Source: Talpa occidentalis
Taxonomy: Eukaryota; Chordata; Mammalia; Eulipotyphla; Talpidae
Reading direction: 5' to 3'
Assembly (NCBI RefSeq): GCF_014898055.3
Contig: NW_023601212.1
Coordinates: 49,526,329 to 49,590,328 of the forward strand
Length of the DNA stretch: 64,000 bases
Made by a program: the position numbers and the translations under genes. Shown one piece after another: positions 1 through 11,515 of this stretch. Position 1 is the first letter of the stretch; each line of letters begins with the position of its first letter. The notes below the pieces were generated by a model. The model was not told the origin of the DNA. It did not search any database and saw only the letters and a program-made list of their open reading frames with translations.

Positions 1-260
1 CTTTTTACATCTTAAAAAGTTTTATTATCCAGGTCAGTCTCACCCTTGTCAAAAATAGCCAGTTAGATGGCAATAAAGGGGAAGATGCCACCACACATAC
101 CTTCTCAGAATTGAACCACTGTGCATTCTCAGCAGTGTCCTGTGTGGTGGCAAATTCTTCTTCTTTGGTCATTTGGAATCGAACTTAGTTATCAGTGTTC
201 ATCATCAAACTGGAAATCCGTTTTGAGTCTCTGAGAAACTTTCCTAATAAAATTAATGAG

Positions 261-529
261 GGCCTCCCCTGGTGGCGCAGCAGTTGAGCGCTGGGCTGCA
301 AAGCTGCCTGCAGCCTCTGCAGCACTGGTTCTATCCCCGGCTGCCAGTGAGGGTCCTACATGGCGCAACAGACCTCTCCTGCCATGCCCGCTGCTCCCCT
401 CAGCAGTGTATTTCGTCAGTCTGCCTGCTCTGCTCTGCTCTCTGCTCTGCCTCTGGTGAATTCTCTCACCCTCCCACACTTCTGACTGTACCCAGTGCTT
501 ATATAAATAAATAAATAAATCTTTAAAAA
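261..529 (+). mobile_element. tRNA-derived SINE, copy 1
   Basis: Starts GGCCTCCCCTGGTGGCGCAG (A-box region), with a degenerate B box (GGTTCTATCCC), the family body ending CCCAGTGCTTATATAAATAAA and an AAATAAATCTTTAAAAAA tail. It is flanked by a 15-bp target-site duplication AATAAAATTAATGAG (246-260 and 530-544). Confidence 0.9.
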
Positions 530-1710
530 AATAAAATTAATGAGCTGAACCTTTTTCAGTTTCTTTTTAAAAGTGTGTATCTGAGCACGGCTCCCAAAAT
601 ATCAGTCTTCTTGGAATTTCTGTGGAGCCTCCTGGGGATGTAAGGTCTGGTGTGTTTATTACGAGAGTGTGTTCCTTAATCTGCAGACATACTGTATATT
701 GAAAGCAGATCCTCTTGCGATATACAATTGCACAGCTAACTAACCCTAAGTCTTGCCTTGCCTTCCTCACTCACCTTCTGGACTAATGTCTTGGAAAGTA
801 GGGGTTAAAGAAAATCTGATTAAAATTCATTTCACTTACAAATTTTTAACGTGACTTCTAGGTATTTAAAATCATGTGTCAGTTTCCCATCATGTGTCTG
901 CTGGACAGTGCTGGTTCAGAATGTCAGCCCCAGGACACTAATCACCATCATTAGTTCCCTTCTATAGTATTTTTGGTACAAAGTAACACGCATGCTGCCC
1001 TTGTTTGGATACACCAGGGGAAGTTTAAGGTAAAAAAAAAAAAAAATAAGGGTATCCTGAGTTTTCTCCTTAAATAAGTTTGAAATTGACAACTCCACCT
1101 GACATTAACCAGCTTAAATGGCCACCTCTCAAATGGTGCCCTTTCTCCTTAAACTTCATGCTGCTCACCCATTGTGGCCTAGTTATAGGAACGCCATTAC
1201 TTTAAACCCCAAAACAGAGGCTCCTCCTTTAGGATTCTCTGTGCACCCATTTCTCCCTTACAAATGGATATGCCAGATGTTTTGGTAATAGCCAAATGAG
1301 CAAGCTCTCTGTGGCCGACAAGGACTCCATTGTAATGTGTTTATTGAATGGCAAATGCCAGCCGCTGCCCAGACCAGAGGGAGGCGTGCAGGATCTACCA
1401 TTCTCAGGCTCACAGTGGCTTTCTTGGAGGAAGCTAAACTTCTATTTTTAAGTGGTTGTCTCTCCTTTGGCCTCCTGGTGAGAACAGCTTTTATTTTAAA
1501 AATCAGAATAATCTTTTCATTTGCTTTCTTTAAAATTTGAAGAAATCACCCAAGCATTGATCCAGAATGAACCCATCTTTCCTGCTGTCTGAGTGTCCTG
1601 CAGAGAGTTAGCTGATGGGCAGAGATTAAAGGGAGAAAGTTCAAACTGGGGGTGAAGAGAATATTTACTTGTGCTTTGATTTTTCAAAATGGTATATTTA
1701 TTATTTTCCA

Positions 1711-2250
1711 ACACTTAGAAGTTGATTTTCATTGACACATAGTTTATGTATAATTATACAGGTCGTAAGTATCCATTATCTGGATTCTAATAACTATATA
1801 AATCTGTGTAACCACCACCCCAAGTTTCTAAGGAACATTTTTCATCACTGCCGTCTCCTGGTGCCCCTGCCAGTCAACTCCCCCTTAAACCTGATCATTT
1901 TCTAATGCCATAGGTTAGTTTGGCCTGATTTTGAAAAAACAGACTTCTGTAGTATCTAGCTTTTATATCTGGTTTCTTTTGCTCACATGTTTTTGAGATT
2001 TGTCCACACTGCTGCATAGATCAGTTCTTAGTTCCCTGGAGCTGCTGAGTAGTGTGGTAATGTGTATGTGCTACAATTTTTTTATCTATTCTCCTGTCCA
2101 CCTATTGATGGGGATTCACGTTGATGCTAGTTTAGGATCATTATAAATAAATCTGCTGTGAGCATAAGCCTTACTGTTCCCATGTCTCTCGGTAAATGCC
2201 TACCAGTGGGGTTCCTGGGTCATAGAATCACTCATGTTTATTGAAAAGGT
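1711..2250 (-). mobile_element. Old L1 3' region, antisense
   Basis: The phrase pattern of an antisense mammalian L1 3'UTR and ORF2 end is clear: an ACCACCACCCCAAG stretch, the TTTGCTCACATG...GAGATTTGTCC region, and the CACCTATTGATGGGGATTCA block. Heavily diverged. Confidence 0.6.
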
Positions 2251-2700
2251 TCATGTGCAGACCCGTGGCCATATCCAACCTGTGGGTTGTAACTACTGCC
2301 ATAGCAGGTAAGGATGATTTTTGTCCAGACACCAGGTTACCAGCATTTGTATCTGGTCCAGGTAAAGATACTGCTGTCCATTTTCCACAAGGCCCTCAGA
2401 TATATTCTTTTACTGGCACCTCACCCAGTGTGCGGGAAACAGCCATGCAGCTGTCCCCATGTTCACAGGGAACATGCTGGGGCTGTGAGGGTGGGTGACT
2501 TGCCCATCACCTTGTGGCTGCTCAGGGTGGAGGCAGATCTAGAACCCAGGAGGAGTTCCAGCTCTGGGTCCTGTTTTCATTCCTGGGCTGTTTCCCCTGG
2601 AAAGGCTCTCACAACACCAACAGCAAGAACAGGAGAGTTGAGAAAACACTTTCAGGACACATGAAGCTAATATTTTCCCACCCACTCGTTGTCATTCCAG

Positions 2701-2815
2701 TTGACGAGCCAGGATAAAACTCCTGCTGTGATCCAGAGAGCCATGCTGAAGCACAACCTGGACTCCGACCCGGCTGAGGAGTATGAGCTGGTGCAGGTCA
2801 TCTCAGAGGACAAAG
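2701..2815 (+). CDS. RGL1: RGL1 penultimate coding exon (RA domain)
   Basis: The exon follows a CAG acceptor (AG at 2699-2700) and ends CAAAG before a GTGCGT donor (GT at 2816-2817). Read in phase 0 from 2701 it gives [12 protein letters not shown], then [20 protein letters not shown] and ISEDK, with one base left over. This is the central part of the RA ubiquitin-like fold: strand, the alpha-helix that packs against Ras effector loops, and the ELVQV strand. No stop or frameshift is present. A SINE begins only 66 bp past the donor. No preceding RGL1 exon is recognisable in 1-2700, so the acceptor's partner donor lies outside the window. Confidence 0.93.
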
Positions 2816-2880
2816 GTGCGTGCTCCTCCTTGTGACCAGAAATTAGGTGTATGGTCATTTTTTTAAAAAATGAAATCAAG

Positions 2881-3137
2881 CAGGGCCTCCCTGGTGGTTG
2901 AGCGCCGCACTGTGAAGCTGTCCGCAGCCTCTGCAGTGCGGGTTCAATCCTGGCCGGCTGGCGAGAATCCCACATGGCACAGCAGATCTCGCCTGCCTCG
3001 CCAGCTGCTCCCCTCAGCAGTGTATTTTGTCAGTCTGCCTGTTCTGTTCCCCTCTCTGTCTCTGGTGAATCCTCTCACCCTCACGTGCATCTGCCTGTGC
3101 CCCGGTTCTTGTATAAATAAATAAGTCTTTTAAAAAA
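2881..3137 (+). mobile_element. tRNA-derived SINE, copy 2
   Basis: Same family, with a short deletion in the A-box region (CTGGTGGTTGAGCG). Target duplication AAAAAATGAAAYCAAG (2865-2880 and 3138-3153) with one mismatch. It begins 66 bp after the RGL1 exon donor. Confidence 0.88.
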
Positions 3138-3770
3138 AAAAAATGAAACCAAGTGGGGGTTTTAACTGTGCAAGCATGCAGCTACATGGAGAACCATCAT
3201 CTCACCTACAGCACCTCACCTGTACAATTCAGTGTCTTAAGCCGCTCCTTCCCTAAGAACCTTTGTTTTTCTTCCAGTCTTGCTAAGATTCCTCCTGCCT
3301 ATTCTTTGTGAGCTTCTCATCAAGCATTCTTCTAGGAAGAGGTCTCTCCCTCTGTCAGGAGGCAGGGTAGATAGGGGTTCTGCAGGCCACACACCTCCTT
3401 TGCCTAATGTGTTTCTAAGTTGTGTGTGAATCTGAAATGTAGCAGTTCCTGCCATAAACTATGGTATGATACATTGATCTCTGTTCACAATCCCTCTTCA
3501 AGTAGCTAATGTTTCTAACAACAGTTTGAAGGTTCTTCACTTCACACTGAGGCAGAGAACTGGTGTTCCATGAAAAGTTTCACTATGCCCAGGCACTCAT
3601 AATTTAAAGAAATCTCATTTATGAAAACCCTGGGAAAATGCACCACCAATGTATCTTATTTCCTAATTTCAATTGGGGCTGTGTCTGTTGAGAGAAGAGA
3701 CTGCTGGTGGGAAGCTCCTCTCTACCATGTCACCTCACAGAAAGTGCCTCTGTCAAAATTAATTTTCTGG

Positions 3771-4050
3771 GGCCTCCCTGGTGGCGCAGGAGTTAAAGAC
3801 AGTACTGTCAAGCTGTTGCCAGCCACTGCAGCATGAGTTCAATCCCCTGTGGCCTGCCAGGGAGCAACCCACATGGCACAGCAGACCTCTCTTGTCTTGC
3901 CTACTGTTCCCCTAAGCAGTGTATTTCAGTAGATCTGCCTGTTCTGCTCCTCACTCTCTCTAGTGAATCCTTTCACCACCCCCTGCACCCTGGCCTCTGG
4001 CCTACACCCCAGCATAAACAAATAAATCTTACCAAAAAAAAAAAAAAAAG
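3771..4050 (+). mobile_element. tRNA-derived SINE, copy 3 (older)
   Basis: Family body with more divergence and a decayed B box (GAGTTCAATCCC), ending AACAAATAAATCTTACC and a run of A. Target duplication is unclear. Confidence 0.85.
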
Positions 4051-4912
4051 TTTCTGCTGACAGACCAACACTGAGCCAGTGAGCAGCCCTGCCCCCACCT
4101 CAAGAAAATTGAAAAGCAGTTGGGAAAGAACTTGACCAGCATGGTTTGCTTGTGACCAGCAAATCACCCAGGGCTATATCTTGGGCCCACAGGAGAGTGC
4201 CTGAATGTGGAGTAGTATCTTTTCTGAGAGATGAAAAATGCTAGTCTCTGAGAAAGTTCTTTTCCAACTACCTCTGGGAACTTTTCTCATTCACTCCTCT
4301 GAGTCCTAGGTTGTGGGGCAAGCCTTTCACAGTCATATCTTTTCATGTATTTACTGTTACAATTTTAAGCCTAAAATGCAGGCTCTTGAATTTTACCACA
4401 TTGCTCACAAAACAATGCTAAGGTGAGGCAGGTGGGTCTGAAGATCTCTTTCAGCCCCGGCCCAGCTTTGTTCACGGCTGAGGGAGGCAGAGGGGCTCCT
4501 CAGGCCTCAGTGGCCCTTCATTAGTTAAACAGAAACCACACCCCACTGGTGCTTCAAACGTCACTGGGGTGATTGTGAACATCACAGGATATATGTACCT
4601 GAAAGTGCTTTGGGGATAGGCTTCGTGAGCTACAGCTGTGAGGTGAATTATTACTCACCAGGAATATGTGGTCAGGAAACAGGGGACACTTTAAGGGAGT
4701 TACTGTATATCAAACCTTTGTACAAGCAATGAGATAGAATCGCTCAGAACTGATCTCACTGGGGATGGCTGTAGAAACTCAGCATTTGAAGTTAATTACA
4801 GGTTCACATAATCGAGTTTTGCAGTCAGATGCCTCTGTTCACTGCCACCAGGCTAGACTTGCTCTTTCTATCTTTTTTTAAATCTCCTGTTTGTCTTTAT
4901 AGAGACCCACTA

Positions 4913-5063
4913 CCTTTGAGTGCTAGATAACATGTACTGTCTTAACAATAAAAATAAATGAAAATTACTTTGCTCGCTAACTTCATATTATACCTAGCAT
5001 AATCCTCTTTCAGAAGTTGCGTGTAAAGGTTAACAGATATACACAATCTTAATGTGGATGCCC
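4913..5063. repeat. Left arm of inverted repeat in RGL1 intron
   Basis: This segment of about 150 bp recurs in reverse complement at 5437-5466 plus 5759-5895, where a SINE splits it. The arms match closely with a few substitutions. Confidence 0.85.
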
Positions 5064-5366
5064 TTTCATATAACTTGGAAGCTCTTGACAAAGCAAGGCC
5101 ACAAATGAATACAACACTCGATTGATTTGGGATTATTTTGAAAAAATGTAGCACCATTCCAAGTAGAGAGTTCTGGAAAATGATGTGGGTTTTCTACTTT
5201 TCCCCATGTCATTAGATTTTCTTCATCTCTGAGAAAAGCTGCATCCTGGAGTGGAGCACTGGCTCCAGCCCCAGCCCTAGGTGTCTCAGCTGTCACTTGG
5301 GAAATGCCATTTCTCTTCCTACTGTGCTTCCTCCAGCTAAAGCAGTCTACATTTGAACATTTAGTT

Positions 5367-5439
5367 CAAGGGTTAAATTTCTAAGCTGCTCTTGACACTT
5401 TCTTGGGCTTAAGACATTGTTTGGGACCAATTTTCAGGG
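5367..5439. repeat. Direct repeat flanking the inverted copy, left
   Basis: CAAGGGTTAAATTTCTAAGC through CCAATTTTCAGGG, 73 bp, recurs at 5918-5989 with about three differences, including one lost T. The two copies bracket the inverted arm. Confidence 0.85.
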
Positions 5440-5895
5440 CATCCACATTAAGACTATGTATATCTGGGGCCTCCCCGGTGGCGCAGCGGTTGAGCGCTGG
5501 GTTGCGAAGCTGCCCGCAGCCTCTGCAGCTCTGGTTCGATCCCCGGCTGCTCCCCGGCCACCGGAGGAGGGTCCCACATGGCGCGCAGACCTCTCCTGCC
5601 GCCCGCTGCTCCCCTCAGCAGTGTACTTCGGTCCTTCTGCCTGCTCTGCTCCCCTCTCTGGCTCTGGAGAATTCTCTCACCCTCCAGCGCTTCGACTGTA
5701 CCCAGTGCTTGTATAAACAAACAAACAAACAAATAAATAAATAAATCTTTAAAAAAAAAAGACTATGTATATCTGTTAACCTTTACATGCAACTTCTGAA
5801 GGCGGATTATTCTAGGTATAATATGAAATTAGCGAACAAAGTAATTTTCATTTATTTCTATTGTTCAGACAGTATATATTATCTAGCACTCAAAG
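5437..5895. repeat. Right arm of inverted repeat, split by SINE copy 4
   Basis: Reverse complement of 4913-5063, interrupted by the SINE at 5467-5758 and its 17-bp target duplication. Confidence 0.85.
5467..5758 (+). mobile_element. tRNA-derived SINE, copy 4 (GC-rich, young subtype)
   Basis: Near-intact promoter: A box TGGCGCAGCGG (5479-5489) and B box GGTTCGATCCC (5533-5543). It carries an extra segment (about 5547-5570, CTCCCCGGCCACCGGAGGAG) absent from most copies. Perfect 17-bp target duplication AAGACTATGTATATCTG (5450-5466 and 5759-5775). It sits inside the inverted copy of 4913-5063, so it is younger than that rearrangement. Confidence 0.93.
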
Positions 5896-5917
5896 GGTTA
5901 TATTATCTAGCACTTCA

Positions 5918-5989
5918 CAAGGGTTAAATTTCTAAGCTGCTCTGGACACTTTTTTGGGCTTAAGACATTGTTGGGACCAATTTTCAGGG
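5918..5989. repeat. Direct repeat flanking the inverted copy, right
   Basis: Second copy of the 5367-5439 repeat. What follows it (GTCGGGGTGGGG) differs from what follows the left copy. Confidence 0.85.
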
Positions 5990-6158
5990 TCGGGGTGGGG
6001 GGAGAGCGATGTGTAATTGTCTGGTTGAGTTCCCACTCCAGGGACAAAGGGCCACAGTCCCAGCTTTCTGTCTGGGCAGGATTCCTGCCTGCCTTTGTCA
6101 GCACCGAGCCAGCGACACAAGCACAACTGACTGCCTTCTCTTTCCTTATCTTGTTTAG

Positions 6159-6346
6159 AACTTGTGATCCCAGATTCAGCAAATGTCTTTTATGCCATGA
6201 ACAGCCAAGTGAACTTTGACTTCATTTTACGCAAAAAGAACTCCATGGAAGAGCAAGTGAAACTGCGTAGCCGGACCAGTTTGACATTGCCCAGGACAGC
6301 TAAGCGGGGCTGCTGGAGCAACAGACACAGTAAAATCACCCTCTGA
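6159..6346 (+). CDS. RGL1: RGL1 last coding exon and stop codon
   Basis: The acceptor is TTGTTTAG (AG at 6157-6158). The exon starts in phase 1, finishing a Glu codon with AA, and continues LVIPDSANVFYAMN, then QVNFDFILRKK, which is the last strand of the RA domain. A basic Ser/Thr-rich tail (KLRSRTSLTLPRTAKRG) leads to NRHSKITL and TGA at 6344-6346. The tail is rich in Arg/Lys and Ser/Thr and could carry basophilic kinase sites; that part is inference. The reading frame is open and joins the previous exon exactly. Confidence 0.94.
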
Positions 6347-6628
6347 AGGGAAGGACCACAGCCCCTTGCTCGCCAGAGGCCGAGAGAGCCTGAGAATAGG
6401 CCGTGTGATTGCAACTGCCATCCAGTGTTAGACATCTTTGTGAGGTCAACCAGTGTTTATTGAGTACCTCCAGTGTGCAAGGCACGTGAAAGGGAATCAG
6501 AGGTGAATTTAACATGAAAAGGATGGACAATTCACTGATTCTCTTTGACCTACTCGAGACTGAAATGCAAAATTATACACACTTATAAATATATATATAT
6601 ATATATGTACACGTATTTGGTATGTACG

Positions 6629-6636
6629 TGTAAATA
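6629..6636 (+). promoter_or_regulatory. Pumilio-type element in RGL1 3'UTR
   Basis: TGTAAATA matches the PUM1/PUM2 binding consensus UGUANAUA. It lies about 290 nt after the stop codon and next to an (AT)n tract. It would be in the sense orientation of the RGL1 mRNA. A single 8-mer in A/T-rich DNA can occur by chance. Confidence 0.3.
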
Positions 6637-8526
6637 TATAAATATGTGAGGGACTTATGGGATATTCTGGACTATGGAAAAACAAATTTGCACAATGGCC
6701 TGGGAAGTTGAGGTCACTTTTTACAGGGAAATAGAAGGAACTGTGAACCTAGTCCCATACTTTCCCAGTAAATGGAATCAACCCTAGGAATACAGAGTGT
6801 CCTTCGGGCCAGTATTACAAGAAGTCCAAACTATTTTTATAAAAGGAGATTACTTTCTCAATCAAGTGCCACCAGAGGAAACAGCTGCAGAGGCTGGAAC
6901 TGCCCGGGCTGCATGAAAAGCCGCTTTGGAAAGGGTTTGGATGAGCCCGTGGCCTTAGGCCTCTGCTGTATCCACAGCTCTCTGCTCCCCCTGGGAGGAC
7001 AAGGAGGAACTTTGGGGGCCTTCCGACCCACTGGGCCAGCTGTCCTAACACTTTTGGAGCGATCCTAAGCCCATCTCAGTTTCCCGCAACAGCATTGTGT
7101 CTCTGTCCCTCCCCAACCCCTGCCCCACCACACCCCCGAAAGCATATCAAGGTCATTATTGCACAAATAGCCATGGTCTTTGGTAACTTATCAGCCAGAA
7201 GAGTAGGCACAAAAGAATGGTGACTCATTTGGACTCTTACCTGTCTCAGATGCCACGACTTCATTGCCTTTGCCAATTGCCTTTTGCATGTAAAACTATA
7301 TGTCTGGAGTCTTTTGCCCATCTGGACGGTAATACCTCTATATTATGTGCAATTTGTTCCTCAGGTGTCGAAATTTTTACTTTGATGGACTGTCTGTGAT
7401 CATTTGAGCCTGTGAAAGATTTCTGAACAGTGATTAATCTGTTATTAACCCCTGGGAAGATACTATCTGCTGATAGCAGCGTCCTGTGTTCCTTACTAAC
7501 TTTTACTTACTAACTGTGCCTAGCCGTGGGGAGAAATGGGCCTTTCTTACCTAAATCACTTTTAAAGAGGTACATTTCTCCAGATGGAATCAATACCTTT
7601 TTTTCCCCAGGACCCACCCTTGCTGTCAAGGTGTCACTGCCAAGTGACATTTTTGTCTCAGCAACACCATCACCCTCTCCCTTCCAAATCTGAGCTGTGC
7701 TGGGGTTTGAACTAAAAAGCCATATGTTGGATGTTGACATGTATAAAAAGCACTTTCAGAATGTTGTCCTTTTTAAGAAAAACTTATCAAAATACCAGTT
7801 TTTATCCCCAAAATAAAGAGAATGAACTCAGAATATGAAGTGCAGATTGTAACCTGGAGGTCTCCCCTCCGCACCCCCACAATCCTTGAAGACAACTCAA
7901 AGGTTGTATGAGATTTATGTTTTGTGCCTAAACAGCCATATGAAATTTGCAAGAAACACCAGGGAACGTTTCGAGACGTGTGGCAGTAAACCAAAGAATG
8001 AGCCAGGAAAGCCTCCAGTTTCCTTTTGTTCTTTCTAGGAGAGGGAACCGTGCTTTGTAAATCCTGGGTTTCCACTGGTCCGAGGACTAGAACTTTCTTT
8101 TCTCTGCGAGGCTCGTCTGATTTTGGCTTTCTGTGCTTGGAAGAGAGATGCCGGGGTGGTAGACATCTTGCAGATTGAAGTCAGTGTAGCCTCAGGCTGA
8201 GGTTCTTGGTTGGAAAATCAAAAAGAACACAGGACTGTTGGCCTGGTTAGGGTGTGATTACCAAACGTGTTGTGCCCTGTGCTCTCCCTGTGTATTTATA
8301 CTGTATATGTAGAGTCTAGATTTATATACTGCAATGTAAAATATATATATATTTTCATTTTTTAAAGACAATGGAAATTCCAAGTAGATACAACATAGCC
8401 TCACTTATTTAATGCCACTTAAAATGTCTTAAATTTGTTTCCTGATAGAGAGCTGGGTAAAGCTCTTAGCTGCTCGCATGCTTGTCTTTCTGCATTTCCA
8501 TCATCTGTTTACCTTTTGGTTAAACT

Positions 8527-8532
8527 AATAAA
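8527..8532 (+). terminator. RGL1: RGL1 poly(A) signal
   Basis: AATAAA lies in CTAATAAACTGG and is followed within 30 nt by a G/T-rich stretch (GGTTTGGGACTCGGTTGG) that could bind CstF. Its distance from the stop codon fits the expected 3'UTR length. Cleavage would be expected around 8545-8555. Earlier alternative signals were not obvious. Confidence 0.6.
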
Positions 8533-11394
8533 CTGGTTTGGGACTCGGTTGGCATATGCTGCTGCCAGACCCAAAGGACATGTGTCTGGAGTGTTCATCA
8601 GCTGGATTCTGGGTTCCAGATGTGTCAGTAAGCTTTTTGGAAGCTCAGGCTGGCTCTGTCAAAGGGAGCAGTGGGGGAGCCAGCTGCAGGTAGGTGGGGG
8701 CTCCTCTCACAGGAAGTGTCATGTGGACTTGGGGGATAAGAAGGACACCCTCCAGGAACTGAGGGGGGGCCCTGCCAAGTGGCTGGTATTAGGAGTCAGG
8801 CAGTCTGAATTTCAAAAACATGAACTCAGAGTTAGGATCCAAGTCTCTTTGCCTTCTCTTTGCAGCCTTCCCCCAGCCTGCACCTGCTACTGCCTGCAGG
8901 ATTTCTGAAGCCATCTACAGTGTCCTGAGAGCCCCAGGGCCTCTTTGGAGGAAATTCTCCCCAAAGAGATTCACACTGAGGCCAGCTCCATTCAATGGCA
9001 GCACATCATTATCTCTTCACCAGATTGTGTCCCAATGGCCCCCACGATTACTTTCCAGGAGCTTGCTAATGGACCCAAACCAGCAAATATTCTGGGTCCT
9101 TGTAGAATTTTTCAGAGAGCTGAGTAGACATTGGAATAAATGATAATATGGGAACAAAGGCATTTCTCTGGCGTTGGGTTCCTCTTTTTTGAAGATAATT
9201 CTAGAAAACTGGTTCCTTTGTTTCTCCATCCATCTAGAATCTGGACTGGTTGATGTTTTGCCTGAAAGAATAATGTCAAATTTCCTTGTGGGGGCATTTT
9301 CAAGTTCACATGCAGCACAGGACCATCCAGATCATACAGGATTGCTCCGTGCTCTGATTGTGCTTTCCGGAGGTTTCCTGACTCCACACTTGTTTGCTAC
9401 AGATGCTGTAATGATACTGGCTACAACCTAGACCCACGATTCCACTATGAGAGGTTATTTTCATTGTATTTTTGAATGACCCTTCCCCTAAAGCTTTCCT
9501 AAAGTGAAACACTTCAAAGAGATGTGTTAGATAAGGTTAGACCAGGATCATATCATAAAATCTCAGTTACTTAGGACAGAGAATTACTGTTCACTCATGT
9601 CATGGGTAATGCTAGGCTCCTGGTGCCTTTTCTGAATGGTAGTTCAAGGACCCAGTGCTTCCATCTCGAAGCTCTCTTCCTATGAGAGTACACAGGTTTA
9701 TTCTTCTTCCCTCAGTCATCAGAAAGTTTGTACAAGGAGGGCTTGTGGTGTGAGGATGGGATAGGTCTGTGCAGAGCAAAGGGAGGGTTGGGGAATGAGA
9801 GGTACTCAGAGGAAGAAGAAATACTAGAAAGAAGACTTCTTAGTCTAGAATTAATAACATAGAAGTTATTTGTAATTTCTAGCATGCAATTACCACCAAT
9901 TTGCATGCTTCTACCATAGTCTCTACAGTGACTAAACTAGAAGTGACTTCACAGATGTAGCTTTAGGTCAGGTTAAAAACAATCTAGAAGATTCCAAGAG
10001 CTTACATATTAACCACCAAATCCAAGAGAAGCAGGCAAGCTTAATTATCTTAGACTCAGAATTTGGAAGCCACTATTGGGTGAGGGTTCTCAACATCTCT
10101 ACCCAGAAAACTGTGTGGAAGCAATTCACTTACTAGCTTGAGGAGTCCAAAGTATCGAACATTTTCTTAAAAGTTGCAAAGCAAAAAAGAAAAAATTGCA
10201 AGGCATCTTGCAGATCACATAACCAACCCCTCAAATTATAGACATGGGGGCTGAAGCCCCCAGCAGGTAAGTAGCTGCCCAGGGATAGGGGCAGGGCTCT
10301 GAACTGTGTGCCATACTAGGTGGGTTCTGAACCTGGGGGGCTTCACTGACAGATTGTCCTCTGTAAGCTGTGGAGCTGGGGAGAAGCCTGGCCTGTGGGT
10401 TCTATCCCACCCTCCCATCACATGAGTTCTCCTGAGTTCTCTTGGTTAAAGGGCATATTGTTGGTTCTTTACAATCTCCTGGGAATGTTCTTCTGCTGGT
10501 CTTGGAGCCCTGAGGGCCACCTGCTGTCCTGAGCATTCGTCCACCTCACAGATGTGAAAACAGGTCCAGCAGGAGTGAGCTTATCCTGTGAGTTAGCCCC
10601 CAGCTAGGACTTAACTCCATTTCTAATTCATGGACACAACTGTCTGGTGGGATGAAGTGGTTTCAGGGGGAGCCTCTGTGAGAAGTACCAAGTAAGTGAA
10701 TAAGAAATTAGTGGAGGAGCAACGGATATGACTGGACTTGGGTGCCGTCTGAGCGTGAGGACCCCCAACTCAGCTTTTGTAAGCCAGTTACCAGTATCCA
10801 TGTTACCCCAGGCTTCTCAAAAAAAAAAAAAAAAAACAAAAACACTGTTATTTCACCATTATTTCACCCCAAAGCAATGTCTTGTGCTACAGTCCAAATG
10901 TCTTACATAGGAATGCCAGTAAATCAAGTTTAAAAAAAAAAAAAAGAAAGAAAAAAACAATGCAACAGCTTTGAAATGCATTCTAGATGAGACTTTTAGC
11001 CTGCCCCAGACATTTATTTCGACACCTTGTTTATACATTATGTGATTTCCAAGCCTTGGGCAAAACCTGAGAAATGTCGTTCTGATCAGCCAAGTAACCA
11101 CTGTAAGACAGTTCATAGACAGGAACTCAGGAGGGTGTGGAGCTGCAACCTCCTTTATATCAGGTTCCATGTGTGTGGAGGGGATGGGGGACAGAACTAC
11201 CCGGTGTTAGAAAACGAGACATGAGGCAGACTGTCGCTCAGAGGCTGTGCCCTGCTGCAGCTGGGATCAGGTGGGATCTGCCTGCCTAGGTCTGACTGCC
11301 TCCTCTGACTGCCCCGGGAAAGTCCCTTAACTCAGCTGCTGCCTCATCCACGAAGCAAGAACTGGACTGTGATGGAAGACCTTGGGCACCTTCG

Positions 11395-11515
11395 TGGTGG
11401 GGGTGGAGCGGTGACGTGCATGCAAGGAGACGTGAAACTATACCTCTCCATCACACACCGTGTTGTAAACCAATGTTACCTCAATAAAAAAAATTATATA
11501 AAATAAATAAAATTA
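11395..11515 (+). mobile_element. L1-type 3' end
   Basis: Ends with GTAAACCAATGTTACCTCAA followed by TAAAAAAAATT, an L1 3' terminus with A-rich tail. The related phrase GCAATGTTACTTCAATTAAA occurs at about 48051. Confidence 0.5.

Larger units (their letters stand above)
1..2700 (+). other. RGL1 intron (left-hand, partial)
   Basis: No exon is recognisable. It contains a SINE (261-529), an antisense old L1 3' region (about 1711-2250) and a MIR-like fragment near 2471-2580. A poly(A) run lies at about 1031-1046. Confidence 0.7.
2816..6158 (+). other. RGL1 last intron
   Basis: It carries three SINEs (2881-3137, 3771-4050, 5467-5758) and a compound rearrangement between 4913 and 5989 made of an inverted copy of about 150 bp lying between two 72-73 bp direct repeats. 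The remaining sequence shows nothing recognisable. Confidence 0.8.
2701..6346 (+). other. RGL1: RGL1 gene, last two coding exons (3' part only)
   Basis: RGL1 is a RalGDS-family guanine-nucleotide exchange factor that loads RalA/RalB with GTP and is recruited by active Ras-type GTPases through a C-terminal Ras-association (RA) domain. Only the end of the gene is here: 38 codons in the first exon, one split codon (G at 2815 plus AA at 6159-6160, giving Glu), then 61 codons and a stop. The catalytic REM and CDC25-type domains are encoded to the left of the window. The 100 visible residues match the human RGL1 C-terminus as I remember it almost throughout, including the ending NRHSKITL. Position and orientation relative to COLGALT2 agree with mammalian synteny. 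RGL2, RGL3 and RALGDS are less likely because of the distinctive tail and the neighbour. Confidence 0.93.
6347..8550 (+). other. RGL1: RGL1 3' untranslated region (inferred extent)
   Basis: This is non-coding sequence from the RGL1 stop to just past the first well-placed AATAAA (8527-8532). It is A/T-rich in places, with an (AT)n run near 6589-6606 and a second AU-rich block at 8287-8360. No SINE interrupts it, unlike the flanking intron and intergenic DNA, which fits a constrained exon. A short interspersed-repeat-like phrase sits near 6450-6490 (TTTATTGAGTACCTCCAGTG). The length of about 2.2 kb is close to what I recall for the human mRNA. The end point is inferred. Confidence 0.65.

Noticed and set aside
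5403..5744. Overlapping open frames in SINE copy 4 on both strands (similar ones in the other SINE copies)
   Set aside because: GC-rich SINE bodies are open in several frames, and the same peptides recur in every copy and on both strands. They are not genes.
8435..8908. 157-codon open frame after the RGL1 stop
   Set aside because: It spans the RGL1 3'UTR end and intergenic DNA, has no recognisable domain and no splice or homology support.
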